Shown here: positions 11,366-23,832 of the stretch, piece after piece
Numbering within the stretch: position 1 is the stretch's first letter
Layout: each line of letters opens with the position of its first letter
Assembly (NCBI GenBank): GCA_006937955.1
Contig: SSNP01000091.1
Coordinates: forward strand, 327,671 to 391,670
Length of the DNA: 64,000 bases
Reading direction: 5' to 3'
From: Pachypanchax playfairii
Lineage: Eukaryota > Chordata > Actinopteri > Cyprinodontiformes > Aplocheilidae
Program-made: the position numbers and the translations under genes
The notes under the pieces: model-generated
The model's database searches: none
The model's input: the letters and a program-made list of their open reading frames with translations, nothing else
What the model was told of the DNA's origin: nothing

Positions 11366-12452
11366 CTCTGGGTTATTTCTCCTGTATGACATCTTGTTAC
11401 TGTGTCCTTTCATGATTGAGTACATCTATTAGTGATGATAAAATATCTGATGCTATTCAAACGTTTGTAAGATGTTCTTCTCAACCCATCTGTAAACAAC
11501 TGGGAGGAGAACAGCAGCTTGTGTGTTTAGTTTCTTTGGGACCAGTACAGACCGAGACACTAGAGGGCCCCAAATCTGAACATTCAGCTTCATCTGAGGG
11601 AAGTCTTCATCCTTTCACATATTTGTCTAATGTTCTCTTTAACCCTCTGTTGTTTGGAAACATCTGCTGAGGGCAAACTGAAGAACCAAGAAGGTAAATC
11701 AGAACAGACAACTAAGAGACAATCATTTAAACTGCAAGGCATCTTCTGCTTTATTATTACTAATCCAGCTAAAACTTCTTATTTTATTAATGTTCATGTA
11801 ATAAATCATTGGAGTTCAGCATTTCATTGAGTATTTTGTGACATTTTTGAAGGCCAAATCTCGATCAAAGGTCATGGAAAGGTCAGGTTCAAGGTCACAT
11901 GGAACATTTACCCCGAACGTGCATTGGTCAAGTCTTGGTGCTTGAAGGCTTTTGCTATCCAAAGCAAACTCTTTATCTCAGAATGAATGAAAGTGTTTTC
12001 ATGTGTTTAATAAAATCAGAATCATACTTCATCCAGCTGTTAGATTAGATTTAATCCCACATTCAGGGAGTTTCTCTGACTCTGAAACATTAAATCTCTT
12101 CACACATCAAAACAAATTAAGATTTTATTTATTGATGATATTCTGATCAGTTACAACATTAAAATGTATCTGAGTCCTCAAATTTTCTGACAGTTTCAGT
12201 GGGAGCATCAGAGAATGGAACCCACTGAACCACGAACCAACCTGTTTAATAGAAAACAATAAAAACAGCTAAAGTAAAATAATCCCATATCAGAGAGAAA
12301 GACTGAAAATCAAATCAGTCAAAAATTGAAACATGAAGGAAACAGCAGAAGAAAAACTCCAACCTGATTTAAATAAATATATAAAGAAATAAACTGAAGC
12401 AGGAAACAGAATCAAGTGTTTAAATACACATTCTCAACACAGATTTGTTTAT
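11366..12452. other. Intergenic upstream of sostdc1
   Basis: AT-rich; short open frames only. No exon or RNA gene recognised. Confidence 0.4.
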
Positions 12453-12611
12453 TTGTTTGTTTGTATTGATATGTTTTGTTTTCGTCTCACCAATCTAGCA
12501 AATCAGTGTCGCACCAGTCCCTCTCTGACTCATCCAGGTGAGTCCCGCCCCTTCACGTCACCATATGTGAAGCAGAGCTGCAGGTACGGTGAGATAGTGT
12601 CAGGTGTGCTC

Positions 12612-12851
12612 ATGATGCTTCGACCGGACAGAGTTCTGCAGCTCCTCGCGCTGCTGATGCTGCTGCGCGAGAGCAGATCAGCTGTTCACAACAACGGTAC
12701 AGAGTCCGGCAGCCCCCAGTCCGACCCAGATCCGGATCCAACGGATGATGAACGCACAAATCAGGCGAGTAACGGCGGGAGACGGCGGGATGACGCTGTG
12801 CGTAACGGTGAGTCCGAGAGGCCAGAATGTTTCAAGCTAAAACACATACAC

Positions 12852-12906
<55 letters not shown>

Positions 12907-13376
12907 GACAACTTTAAGAGTTAGTAGATAAATGTTGTTCCTGTGTCTCAGGCCCACAGCAGACCAGATCAGACCAGAACCTGGTGGCATGCAGGGAGCT
13001 TAAATCCACAAAGTACATCTCTGATGGACAGTGCACCAGCGTCAACCCCATTAAGGAGCTGGTGTGTGCTGGAGAGTGCCTGCCGGCTCACCTGGGACCC
13101 AACTGGATTGCAGGTGGTAAGAGGTACTGGAGCCGCCACGATGGCCAGGACTGGCGCTGTGTCACTGACCGGTCCAGGACCCAGCGGATCCAGCTGCAGT
13201 GTCATGACGGCAGTTCCAGGACCTATAAGATAAATGTGGTGACCTCCTGCAAGTGCAAACGCTTCACAAGACAGCAGAATGATTCAGGACACAAGGAGAC
13301 GCCCACCCCAAGCAAGAAACCAAGGAAAACCCAGGAGAGGTCCAGACCCCCTGAGGGGTTTGCTGGGACCATCTGA
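12612..13376 (+). CDS. sostdc1: Sclerostin-domain-containing protein 1-like (Wise/USAG-1), secreted BMP/Wnt antagonist
   Basis: Two exons, 12612-12807 and 12952-13376, giving 206 residues (the family is about 206). An N-terminal hydrophobic stretch (LQLLALLMLLRESRS) is the signal peptide; a low-complexity acidic region with repeated DPDP follows. From CRELKSTKYISDGQC onward it carries the C-terminal cystine-knot domain, with ELVCAGECLP, PNWIAGG, YWSR, WRCVTDRSRTQRIQLQC and CKCKRFTRQ. These segments match SOSTDC1 much better than SOST. The protein binds BMPs and LRP5/6 extracellularly. It is two residues shorter than mammalian forms in the loop before YWSR. Two adjacent ATGs (12612 and 12615) are possible starts. 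The intron carries an ATT microsatellite. Which teleost paralogue (a or b) this is cannot be decided. Confidence 0.93.
12854..12906 (+). repeat. (ATT)n microsatellite in sostdc1 intron
   Basis: About 17 uninterrupted ATT units, 45 bases before the second exon's 3' splice site. Confidence 0.95.
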
Positions 13377-13982
13377 CAACTAAAACCCACATACCTCTGC
13401 AGTCACAGGTCGTCCTGGGTCCATCATAAAGATTAGAGATGATTCTTTAATGTGTCTAGAAGAACCAAACGTTAAGGAAGGAGGATCCACAGAGAGAAAA
13501 CTGATAATCCGGCTCTTCATTGTGACAAAAAAACAAACATTTTCCACCTTTAAGCGCCTTTTGTTTTCTTTCAAGCAGCAGAACATGAACTCAGTCTCCT
13601 GTCAGTGTTCAGAAGAGCTTCTGTAACTCCATCAGGTTCTAATGTTAAACAGAACAATCCTAAACAAGCTGATCCTGCAACAATCTGGATTTACCTCCTC
13701 TGGTAATCTGGGGTTAAATCTCTGATCAGATCTCTGATCTTCTGAAGTCTTCACAGACAGAACCTCACTGAGGAACCTTTTCTAGAACCTTGGCTGAAAC
13801 CTGAATAGTTTATATCAGAACAAACTGATAAGATGGCAACAGTTAACGAGTTTTGTGACTGAACTGATTAACGATCGATCACATTGTATTTTTATTTTGA
13901 GGATAACACACTGTCCAGCTCCAGCTGTTTTGATGACTGCTGCAGGTGTGACTTTGAACATCTTGCTGAACAGAAAAATAAA
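13377..13982 (+). other. sostdc1: Probable sostdc1 3' UTR
   Basis: The first AATAAA after the stop codon lies at 13977-13982, so a 3' UTR of about 600 bases is plausible. Confidence 0.5.
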
Positions 13983-14632
13983 AGAATGTTGCAGGTAAAG
14001 TTGACTTTAGTAATGTGTGATGTGAAGTAGAACGATGGAACAGAAGATAAATCATCATACACAACATATTATAACTGTAACTGACATGCAGAGGTTGTTT
14101 TTAAACTGACCTCACAGCTGTGCAGCATTTCTAAACACTGTTTATCATCTTGTCGGATGATCCAGACAGTTAATAATCCAGATGTTCTGTCATCAGGCTT
14201 GAGGCGCACATCAGTGATAACAGGAAGTCCCTAACAAAGACATCAGTCACTGATGTCAAATGTTTTATTGTCGGTAGGAAGTGTTCGTCTCCAGGCCGGT
14301 CAGACTGACTGTAGCTGCAGCAACATGTTCAAACATTTCATTATCTCACGTTTCCGTTGTTTTCTTTCTCTCTGACAGCTGGAGGCAAAGACAGGTGATG
14401 AAAAGAATCATCAGGATGTTAAACCTGTGTTACATGCAGAGGGAAAAGCGTTGGTTTATTCTTTAATATCCTGTAGGTCGAGTGGAAGAACTTCATCATG
14501 AGATCAAGTCTTGAAATGTTGATTTTATTTACACATTTTTTATGTTTTTTTGTATCTGGTGACTGAAATAAGGGTGAAGAAAATAAAACATATTAACTCA
14601 AATTATCTGATGTTTATGCTTTTATTATGCAG
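13983..14632. other. Intergenic before the trinucleotide array
   Basis: No gene or RNA recognised. Confidence 0.4.
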
Positions 14633-15943
<1,311 letters not shown>

Positions 15944-16019
15944 CCTCCTTGCCATGGAGGAGTGAGACAACATGAGGGACCTTAAAGATGGAATATGGAA
16001 CATGAACATAAAAACCACA

Positions 16020-16500
16020 TCCGGCACGCGGCTGCTGCAGCCACAACAACAGAACCAGGCCTATGACCTCAGCGTGCGCTCCGATGCCGTGAAAATTCCT
16101 CACCCAAACCCACTCTGTCCCCCAATCCTCTCTGGTAGCTCTTCCCCCAAGAAGGACAACAAACTCCCCAGCGCTCTGAAGCAGCTTCTCAACCCACCGA
16201 CTCCGCCCCCCTCCACAGTACTAGCCTTGATACTAAGGACTATTCACTGTATTAGACAACCCAAAATGGTGCCCGCTGCTCTGTCCGCTATTGGCTGGTA
16301 GATGTAAACATAATGCCAACATCGTGCTGTCAGAATAAATATTTCATTATATATTTACTTCAAATATAGTTGTTAAAGGAAATAGTGTATTTTCATTCTA
16401 CAACCTTCTAAACACCCCGTGGAGGTATTATGTTGTTATAAATATTACTTTTAATGAAAATATTCCATATTGCACCTTTAAATCGTCCTGTAAGGATGAA
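16020..16500 (+). mobile_element. MITE-like repeat, left arm of inverted pair
   Basis: Contains AGCGCTCTGAAGCAGCTTCT, CCGACTCCGCCCCCCTCCAC, TTGGCTGGTAGATGTAAACA and ends near ATTGCACCTTTAAATCG. The same motifs occur in reverse complement at 17545-17870. The ending resembles a common fish MITE terminus (from memory). Confidence 0.6.
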
Positions 16501-17544
16501 GGCTGCAGCTCAAACCAGATTTGACCAGAACTCAATTCTGGGTGTGAAAATAGATGATAAAATAATTTACAATCTAATATAAATTAAAAAGTGTATAGAA
16601 GCACCTGTTTATTAAACATCTTTAGAGTCTCTAACCTCAGACCTTCTTGCAGCAGGATAACTGTGATAACCAGCTTCACCATCGCACAGTTTCAATCATT
16701 TCAATGGAATTTTTTACTCTACATCAAAGAGAGTAAAAAAAAGCCACATCAAAACATGTGGTAGTTCATCTTCTGCAAACATGTTCGCTAAAAGAGCAAA
16801 GACTCAAACAAAGGTCCATTCTGTTTAATATCCTGAGGCACAACCTGTGGTGGTGCTGCTGAAAGTCCGTCTTTAACAAAGACACTTTCATCTCTGTTGC
16901 AGACACACCTGTTTGTCATTCAGACAGGAAGTTACCTGAAGATGCTCTCATTGTCACACGACTGAGAAACCCATCAGCAGACAAAGACACGCTGTGTTTC
17001 ACACACGGATCAGGTGCTTTTACTCCCACAGTCCAGTCAGCAGCACCATCTCAACCACTTTGATACCTGCACTACTTCTCCATCACAAACAAAGTAAAAG
17101 TAAAGGCTGTGGTCAGCTGTTATGGAACAGTCCCATATAAAGGCTGGAAACTCTCAGCCACAGCTGGAAGGATTAGATCTGCTCGGACTGGATCCATTTC
17201 TCACAACATAAAACACAAATCAGCTGATATCACTACTGAGGTAAAACACTGATGGTGTTCAGACAGTTCTGAGGAGCTGCAGCGCTGGATGGATCATCAG
17301 GTAAAGGTAGGGTTAGATGCCACGAGGCTCATTAAACATCTAATACATCGTGTTAAATACAGTGGTGTGGAATCGTGTTTGACCCCTCTGTGATTTCTTT
17401 CTTCCTGGTTTTCAAAGCGTGTCACACGTAAATCAGATCATCAAACCAAATATGGATAAAGGTAACATGATGCAGTTTTTAAATGAAGGTGTGATTAAAC
17501 ACACCCACAGGCCCGTTTAGAGGAGTGTAGAATGAAAGTACAGC
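16501..17544. other. Spacer between inverted MITE-like copies
   Basis: About 1 kb with no recognised gene or repeat. Confidence 0.4.
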
Positions 17545-17870
17545 ATTTCCTTAAAAAAATTATATTTGAAGTAAAATATAATAAAGTATTTATTCTGACG
17601 GGCACGACGTTGGTATTTTGTTTACATCTACCAGCAAATATCTGCACCATTGCAGGTTGTCTGATACGGCCGGTACTGTGGAAGGGGGCGGAGTCTGAAG
17701 GTCAAGCAGCTGCTTCAGAGTGCTGGAGATTTTGTTATCCTTCACGAGGGAGGAGCAACCAGAGAAGATCAAAAACCAGAGTGAGTTTAGGTGAAGCTAC
17801 AATAGATGGACCCACGTGGGAATGTCGTACCTGCATCCATATTCTGTTGTTGTAACTACAACATCCACAC
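17545..17870 (-). mobile_element. MITE-like repeat, right arm of inverted pair
   Basis: Reverse complement of motifs in 16020-16390: GTTTACATCTACCAGC, GTGGAAGGGGGCGGAGTC, AGCTGCTTCAGAGTGCTGGA. Diverged but clearly the same repeat family. Confidence 0.6.
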
Positions 17871-18049
17871 ACTAGATGGTGCTGACGAGTTTGTGTTCCA
17901 CATCCAACCTTTAATTTATCCTCCAACAATAATGGGTTTATCTTTGTTGGAAGAAACAAGGTAAAAACAGATCCATCTTATTTGTCTGAGCCAAAAAGAA
18001 ACATGTTTAATCAGAACAAAATACAGAAAAAATGAACCACATAAAATGA

Positions 18050-19080
18050 TTTCAGTTATCAGGCTCCTCTTCTGGAACCAGCTTCAAACAAACTCTGTCT
18101 ACTTTCTAATCAATCCTATAGCTAGTGTTAGCTTAGGTTCTCCTGGTCCATTCCTTTAGTTATGCTGCTATAGTCTCAGACTGCTGGAGGTTCTCCTGGT
18201 CCATGCCTTTAGTTATGCTGCTATAGTCTCAGACTGCTGGAGGTTCTTCTGGTTCATCCCTTTAGTTATGCTGCTATAGTCTCAGACTGCTGGAGGTTCT
18301 CCTGGTCCATTCCTTTAGTTATGCTGCTATAGTCTCAGACTGCTGGAGGTTCTTCTGGTCCATTCCTTTAGTTATGCTGCTATAGTCTCAGACTGCTGGA
18401 GGTTCTTCTGGTTCATCCCTTTAGTTATGCTGCTATAGTCTCAGACTGCTGGAGGTTCTCCTGGTCCATTCCTTTAGTTATGCTGCTATAGTCTCAGACT
18501 GCTGGAGGTTCTCCTGGTCCATTCCTTTAGTTATGCTGCTATAGTCTCAGACTGCTGGAGGTTCTTCTGGTCCATCCCTTTAGTTATGCTGCTATAGTCT
18601 CAGACTGCTGGAGGACATACTGTCCACATGTCTTCACTCTGCTGTCTTTACTCTCCATGTGAGAATTTATTATTATTGCTGCGATTAACTTTAACTGTTT
18701 CTCTTTCCATAGAAATGACGAGTGGCTCAAATCCACCCTTTCCTCTCAGACCCCAGTGGGTCCATGCAGAACGCATCCTGGTTCTGGTTCTGCTGGAGGT
18801 TTCTTCCTGTCCTCTCAGAGCCCAGTGGGTCCAGGCAGAACTCATCCTGGTTCTGGTTCTGAGGTTTCTTCCTGTCCTCTCAGAGCCCAGTGGGTCCAGT
18901 AGAACTCATCCTGGTTCTGGTTCTGAGGTTTCTTCCTGTCCTCTCAGAGCCCAGTGGGACCAGGCAGAACTCATCCTGGTTCTGGTTCTGAGGTTTCTTC
19001 CTGTTCAGGATGGAGGATCATGATTCAACACAATCAGCTGTTTCTTTAGACAGAAACGTTCTGAATAATTTATTACAATG
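18050..19080 (+). mobile_element. Dispersed repeat, LINE-like 3' end (copy 2), internally expanded
   Basis: Same family as 5341-6010, with ATCAGGCTCCTCT at the 5' side and the GGTTCTGGTTCTG / AGGTTTCTTCCTGT segment at 18770-19010. In this copy a 53-bp internal segment has expanded about nine-fold (18138-18612), and a second segment of about 60 bases (containing CAGAGCCCAGTGGG) occurs four times between 18760 and 18990. Confidence 0.6.
18138..18612 (+). repeat. 53-bp tandem repeat, about 9 copies
   Basis: Unit begins TTCTCCTGGTCCATTCCTTT and ends AGACTGCTGGAGG; consecutive units at 18138 and 18191 give the 53-base period. Units differ by few substitutions. The same segment is single copy at 5533-5590. 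Confidence 0.95.
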
Positions 19081-19833
19081 AATCAAAATGTTTTTCTAAA
19101 ACTAACTTTGAATCTGAACTGTTGATGTGATCGTGCCTTGAAATGACCTTTGACCTTGTTATGACCCGGTGCTGAATACATAAAACTGAACAATCAGGAA
19201 TCAGTAAAAGTGAGTAAATCTGGTTTAAAATGTCTGAAGTTAAATTCAAATTATTTACTTTATTCATCATTACTGTCAGTATTATAATGTTGTTACAGCT
19301 GATGGACAGAATATGGGAAAACAAATTAAAAAATAGCTTTCTCATAATTTATTACCATGTGATAAATGAACAAATATTATTTATCTGTGGGCACCAGGGG
19401 CCCCCAAAAACCTGCAGACCTGTTCCAAAACTAGCAGAACTCACCAGCAGACAGTTTCTGTTCTTCTTTAATCACATTTGTATTTATATAGATTTAAAAA
19501 TGACAAATCTTATAATAATGATTAAAAACATGTTTATTTTACATTAACTGTAGATAAAATAACTCCGTATCAACCTGGTGGCCCTTCGTTAGATGCTGCT
19601 GACTCCTGTGTCTTTATATGACACTGAACATGTCAGCTGTTATCTGATATCAGCTGTTTGTACTGATTTACACTGATTATGTTACAGAAGTGTTTAGATG
19701 ACGAGCTCATTCTGTGATTAGACATATAAAATGTTTTATTCCTTTAGAATGGAGAGATTATATGTTTTGTAGCTCCGTGTGATGATAATAAATAAATATA
19801 GACGATTGAGCTGAATATATAAACAAGTCAGAA
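19081..19833. other. Intergenic downstream of agr2
   Basis: AT-rich, no gene recognised. Confidence 0.4.
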
Positions 19834-19839
19834 TTTATT
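19834..19839 (-). terminator. agr2: agr2 polyadenylation signal
   Basis: Minus-strand AATAAA 82 bases downstream of the agr2 stop codon. Confidence 0.65.
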
Positions 19840-19920
19840 CAAAAAGACATCAAAAACAGGAGGATGTTAATGAGGGCGGAGCTAAAGCGACGTGTAAACA
19901 GTCTGGTCTCCTGCTGCTGC

Positions 19921-21089
19921 TCACAGCTCGGACTTCAGCAGCTTTTTGGCTTTTTGCATGTTGCTGATCACTGAGGAGAACAAAGAACATCAGCAGTCAG
20001 TCAGAGAACATGAAGAACACGGAACTCACAGGAACTGGACTCACAGAGTTTGATGTCCTCGGGCTCGTAGGCGTACATACGGTTAGAATAACGACCAGTG
20101 ATGTCAGCTCTCACCGTCATGGTCGGGTCTGTGGGGGGGTACAGAGTCAGACAGGAACAGAACTCAGAACTGAATCCATACATGAACCATCCTCGTGCAC
20201 GACGTGCACTTTGTTTGCTGTGACACATGTTCATTCTTCTGTTCACCTCAGGACTGAAATAATGATGTAATTATTCATGAGTGTGTGAAACGACTCGTAC
20301 GAGTCAAACCGAGACATGAGCGGATTCGGTTCTGTGTGTGAGGAACAACAATCAGCACTTACCAACAAATATGATTCGTGGGACGTATTGTCCATCTGGA
20401 GACAGATGCTTGTCTGTGGTTTCATACTGAAGCAGAGAAAAGAGAAGATCTGCACGTGAGGATGAGGAGTGATGAAGAACTGGAGGCATGTAACAGGTGT
20501 GTGACCTACCACCAGGTTGAGAACTATAAAGTCCTCATCCAGAGTTTTCTGGACCTCGTTGTTGTCAGAGAACACCTTCTTCAGCGCTGCAGGAGAAACA
20601 GCCTCAGATCAAACAGCAGAACCAGGATGTGTGACGTGCACATCTGCAAACAGCTGCTCACTCTGTCAACACTGTTAATCAAACATTTCAAACCAGATCC
20701 ACCTACCCTGGCTGTGGGGACAGTCCGCAAGGTGAAACAGGACCATCAGAGGCTTGTTCCTGGAACACAAACCAACTCACTTACTAAACCATCTACCTCA
20801 AAAGGTCAAAGTTCAAATAGCTGTTTAACTGGTTCTTACCTGGACCTGGACCAATAGAGAGCCTCCTCATACGTCTGAGCCCAGATCAGCTGGTCTCCCC
20901 ACCCTGAACAGACATGGACACATTAAACCAGTGAGTCCAAGGCTCCAGCTGGACGTCTGTCGTCTTAAATATTCACTGACCTCTGGACAGAGTCTGTGGG
21001 ATCCTCTTCCCCGTCTTCGGAATATATTTGGCAAAGATGGAAGAAACGGCCACCGAGACCAGAAGAAGAGAAAACACTGCCTTGACCAT
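19921..21089 (-). CDS. agr2: Anterior gradient 2, ER thioredoxin-fold protein
   Basis: Seven coding exons, minus strand: 20981-21089, 20840-20903, 20707-20759, 20510-20586, 20363-20426, 20045-20128 and 19921-19970; 501 bases, 166 residues. AGR2 is a disulfide-isomerase-family protein of the ER, needed for mucin processing in vertebrate secretory epithelia. Visible features: signal peptide MVKAVFSLLLVSVAVSSIFA, the conserved LPQTLSRGWGDQLIW-like start of the mature protein (here IPQTLSRGWGDQLIW), the single-cysteine CPHS active-site motif, VYETTDKHLSPDGQYVPRI, RADITGRYSNRMYAYEP, and a C-terminal KSEL ER-retention signal (human KTEL). The start codon lies 14 bases after a 3' splice site (GTTCCAG), so a noncoding first exon exists; a candidate is at 23617. 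AGR3 is an alternative paralogue, but fish usually carry one agr2-type gene. Confidence 0.95.
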
Positions 21090-21203
21090 CGTTATGGGTA
21101 ACTGGAACACAAGAGACCAGGACTCAGAAAAACCTGAAAGTTCTCTGGTGTTGGACTGAAAGGTCCGGTTATCACATCCATCATCATCATACTGTCTAAC
21201 CCG

Positions 21204-23313
21204 ATCAACCAGAACCAGCACTGATCCAACCAGAACCAATACTGATCCAACCAGAGTCAGCACTGATCCAAACAGAACCAGCACTGATCCAACCAGAACC
21301 AGCACTGATCCAACCAGAACCAGCACTGATCCAACCAGAGTCAAGGCTGATCCAAACAGAACCAGCACTGATCCTACCAGAGTCAGCGCTGATCCAAACA
21401 GAACCAGCACTGATCCAACCAGAACCAATACTGATCCAACCAGAACCAGCACTGATCCAACCAGAGTCAGCACTGATCCAACCAGAACCAGCACTGATCC
21501 TACCAGAACCAGCACTGATCCAAACAGAACCAGCACTGATCCTACCAGAGTCAGCACTGATCCTACCAGAACCAGCACTGATCCAACCAGAACCAATACT
21601 GATCCAACCAGAGTCAGCACTGATCCAACCAGAACCAGCACTGATCCTACCAGAGTCAGCACTGATCCAAACAGAACCAGCACTGATCCAAACAGAACCA
21701 GCACTGATCCAACCAGAGACAGCACTGATCCAACCAGAACCAATACTGATCCAACCAGAACCAGCACTGATCCTACCAGAACCAACACTGATCCTACCAG
21801 AACCAACACTGATCCTACCAGAACCAGCACTGATCCTACCAGAGTCAGCGCTGATCCAACCAGAACCAGCACTGATCCAACCAGAGCCAGCACTGATCCA
21901 ATCAGAACCAGCACTGATCCAACCAGAACCAACACTGATCCAACCAGAACCAGCACTGATCCTACCAGAACCAGCACTGATCCTACCAGAGCCAGCGCTG
22001 ATCCAAACAGAACCAGCACTGATCCTACCAGAGTCAGCACTGATCCTACCAGAACCAGCACTGATCCAACCAGAACCAGCACTGATCCAACCAGAACCAG
22101 CACTGATCCTACCAGAACCAGCACTGATCCTACCAGAGTCAGCGCTGATCCAAACAGAACCAGCACTGATCCAACCAGAGTCAGCACTGATCCAACCAGA
22201 ACCAACACTGATCCAACCAGAACCAGCACTGATCCTACCAGAACCAACACTGATCCAACCAGAACCAACATTGATCCTACCAGAACCAACATTGATCCAA
22301 CCAGAACCAGCACTGATCCAACCAGAACCAGCACTGATCCAACCAGAACCAACACTGATCCAACCAGAATCAGCACTGATCCAACCAACCAGAACCAGCA
22401 CTGATCCAACCAGAACCAACACTGATCCTACCAGAACCAACACTGATCCTACCAGAACCAACACTGATCCTACCAGAACCAGCACTGATCCTACCAGAAC
22501 CAACACTGATCCAACCAGAACCAACATTGATCCTACCAGAACCAACATTGATCCAACCAGAACCAGCACTGATCCAACCAGAATCAGCACTGATCCAACC
22601 AACCAGAACCAGCACTGATCCAACCAGAACCAACACTGATCCTACCAGAACCAGCACTGATCCAACCAGAGACAGCACTGATCCAACCAGAACCAGCATT
22701 GATCATAACAGAACCAACACTGATCCAACCAGAACCAACACTGATCCAACCAGAATCAGCACTGATCCAACCAACCAGAACCAGCACTGATCCAACCAGA
22801 ACCAACACTGATCCTACCAGAACCAGCACTGATCCTACCAGAGTCAGCACTGATCCAAACAGAACCAGCACTGATCCAAACAGAACCAGCACTGATCCAA
22901 CCAGAGACAGCACTGATCCAACCAGCATTGATCATAACAGAACCAACACTGATCCAACCAGAACCAACACTGATCCTACCAGAACCAGCACTGATCCTAC
23001 CAGAGTCAGCGCTGATCCAAACAGAACCAGCACTGATCCAACCAGAACCAACACTGATCCTACCAGAACCAGCACTGATCCTACCAGAGTCAGCGCTGAT
23101 CCAAACAGAACCAGCACTGATCCAACCAGAGTCAGCACTGATCCAACCAGAACCAACACTGATCCTACCAGAACCAGCACTGATCCTACCAGAGTCAGCG
23201 CTGATCCAAACAGAACCAGCACTGATCCAACCAGAGTCAGCACTGATCCAACCAGAGACAGCACTGATCCTACCGGAGTCAACACTGATCCAACCAGAAC
23301 CAGCACTGATCCA
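21204..23313 (+). repeat. 21-bp minisatellite in agr2 intron 1, about 100 copies
   Basis: Unit of 21 bases containing ACTGATCCAACCAGAACC plus AGC/AAC/GTC variants; CCAAC alternates with CCTAC and CCAAA. Because 21 is a multiple of three, all frames give 7-residue protein periodicity; the 100-480 codon open frames are artefacts. Lies between agr2 coding exon 1 and the inferred noncoding exon. Two duplicated blocks of about 230 bases (22271-22395 versus 22527-22610) are visible. Confidence 0.97.
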
Positions 23314-23616
23314 AAGATTATTCCAAACTGCAAACAAATTTTTTTTTTTTAAAAGCAGGTTTTACAACCTGAAAAGACAAGAAGAACCTTTTACAGATCG
23401 CGGAACGGTTTTACTGTCGTCTCTCATTTTGGGGTTTACACAAGAAATCAGTTTTCATCTGCTCTGAACCTGCAGGTCTGTGACGGGCAGGACGGAACCA
23501 GAGAATCAGAACCTTTTCAGACACAGATATAGACGTTACCATGAGAGCTAAATCTAAATGTTCCTGCTGATCCAGCAGAAGACCTGACACCTTGCTGCAC
23601 AGAACCCAAACCTTAC

Positions 23617-23697
23617 CTGGCTCTGATTGGTCAGATGAGGTGGACAGCAGCTCCAGGATCTCTGGTACCTGGAGCCTGTACAGTCCCCCTTTTAAAC
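23617..23697 (-). promoter_or_regulatory. agr2: agr2 noncoding first exon and TATA-like promoter
   Basis: On the minus strand TTTAAAAG (plus 23689-23697) is followed about 25-30 bases later by a probable start and then a donor CCAG|GTAAGG at 23616/23617. A GA-rich run lies just upstream (23722-23832), and a CCAAT box on the plus orientation of the minus strand (GACCAATCAG at about 23623-23632) lies inside the exon. The pairing with the 3' splice site at agr2 coding exon 1 is inferred. Confidence 0.55.
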
Positions 23698-23721
23698 ACC
23701 TGGTTCATGGGGGTCCGCCCC

Positions 23722-23723
23722 CT

Positions 23724-23761
<38 letters not shown>

Positions 23762-23767
23762 TGTCTC

Positions 23768-23819
<52 letters not shown>

Positions 23820-23832
23820 TCTCTTTCTCTCA
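23722..23832 (+). repeat. (CT)n/(GA)n microsatellite upstream of agr2
   Basis: About 110 bases of CTCTCT with GTCT interruptions, starting about 25 bases upstream of the TATA-like box on the minus strand. Confidence 0.95.

Noticed and set aside
12612..13376. Sclerostin (sost) as identity of the cystine-knot gene
   Set aside because: The segments STKYISDGQC, ELVCAGECLP and TQRIQLQC match SOSTDC1; SOST differs at these places.
20973..22623. Open frames of 470-480 codons with VGSVLVL-type repeats
   Set aside because: Translation of the 21-bp minisatellite running into agr2 exon 1. The true agr2 start is the ATG at 21089.
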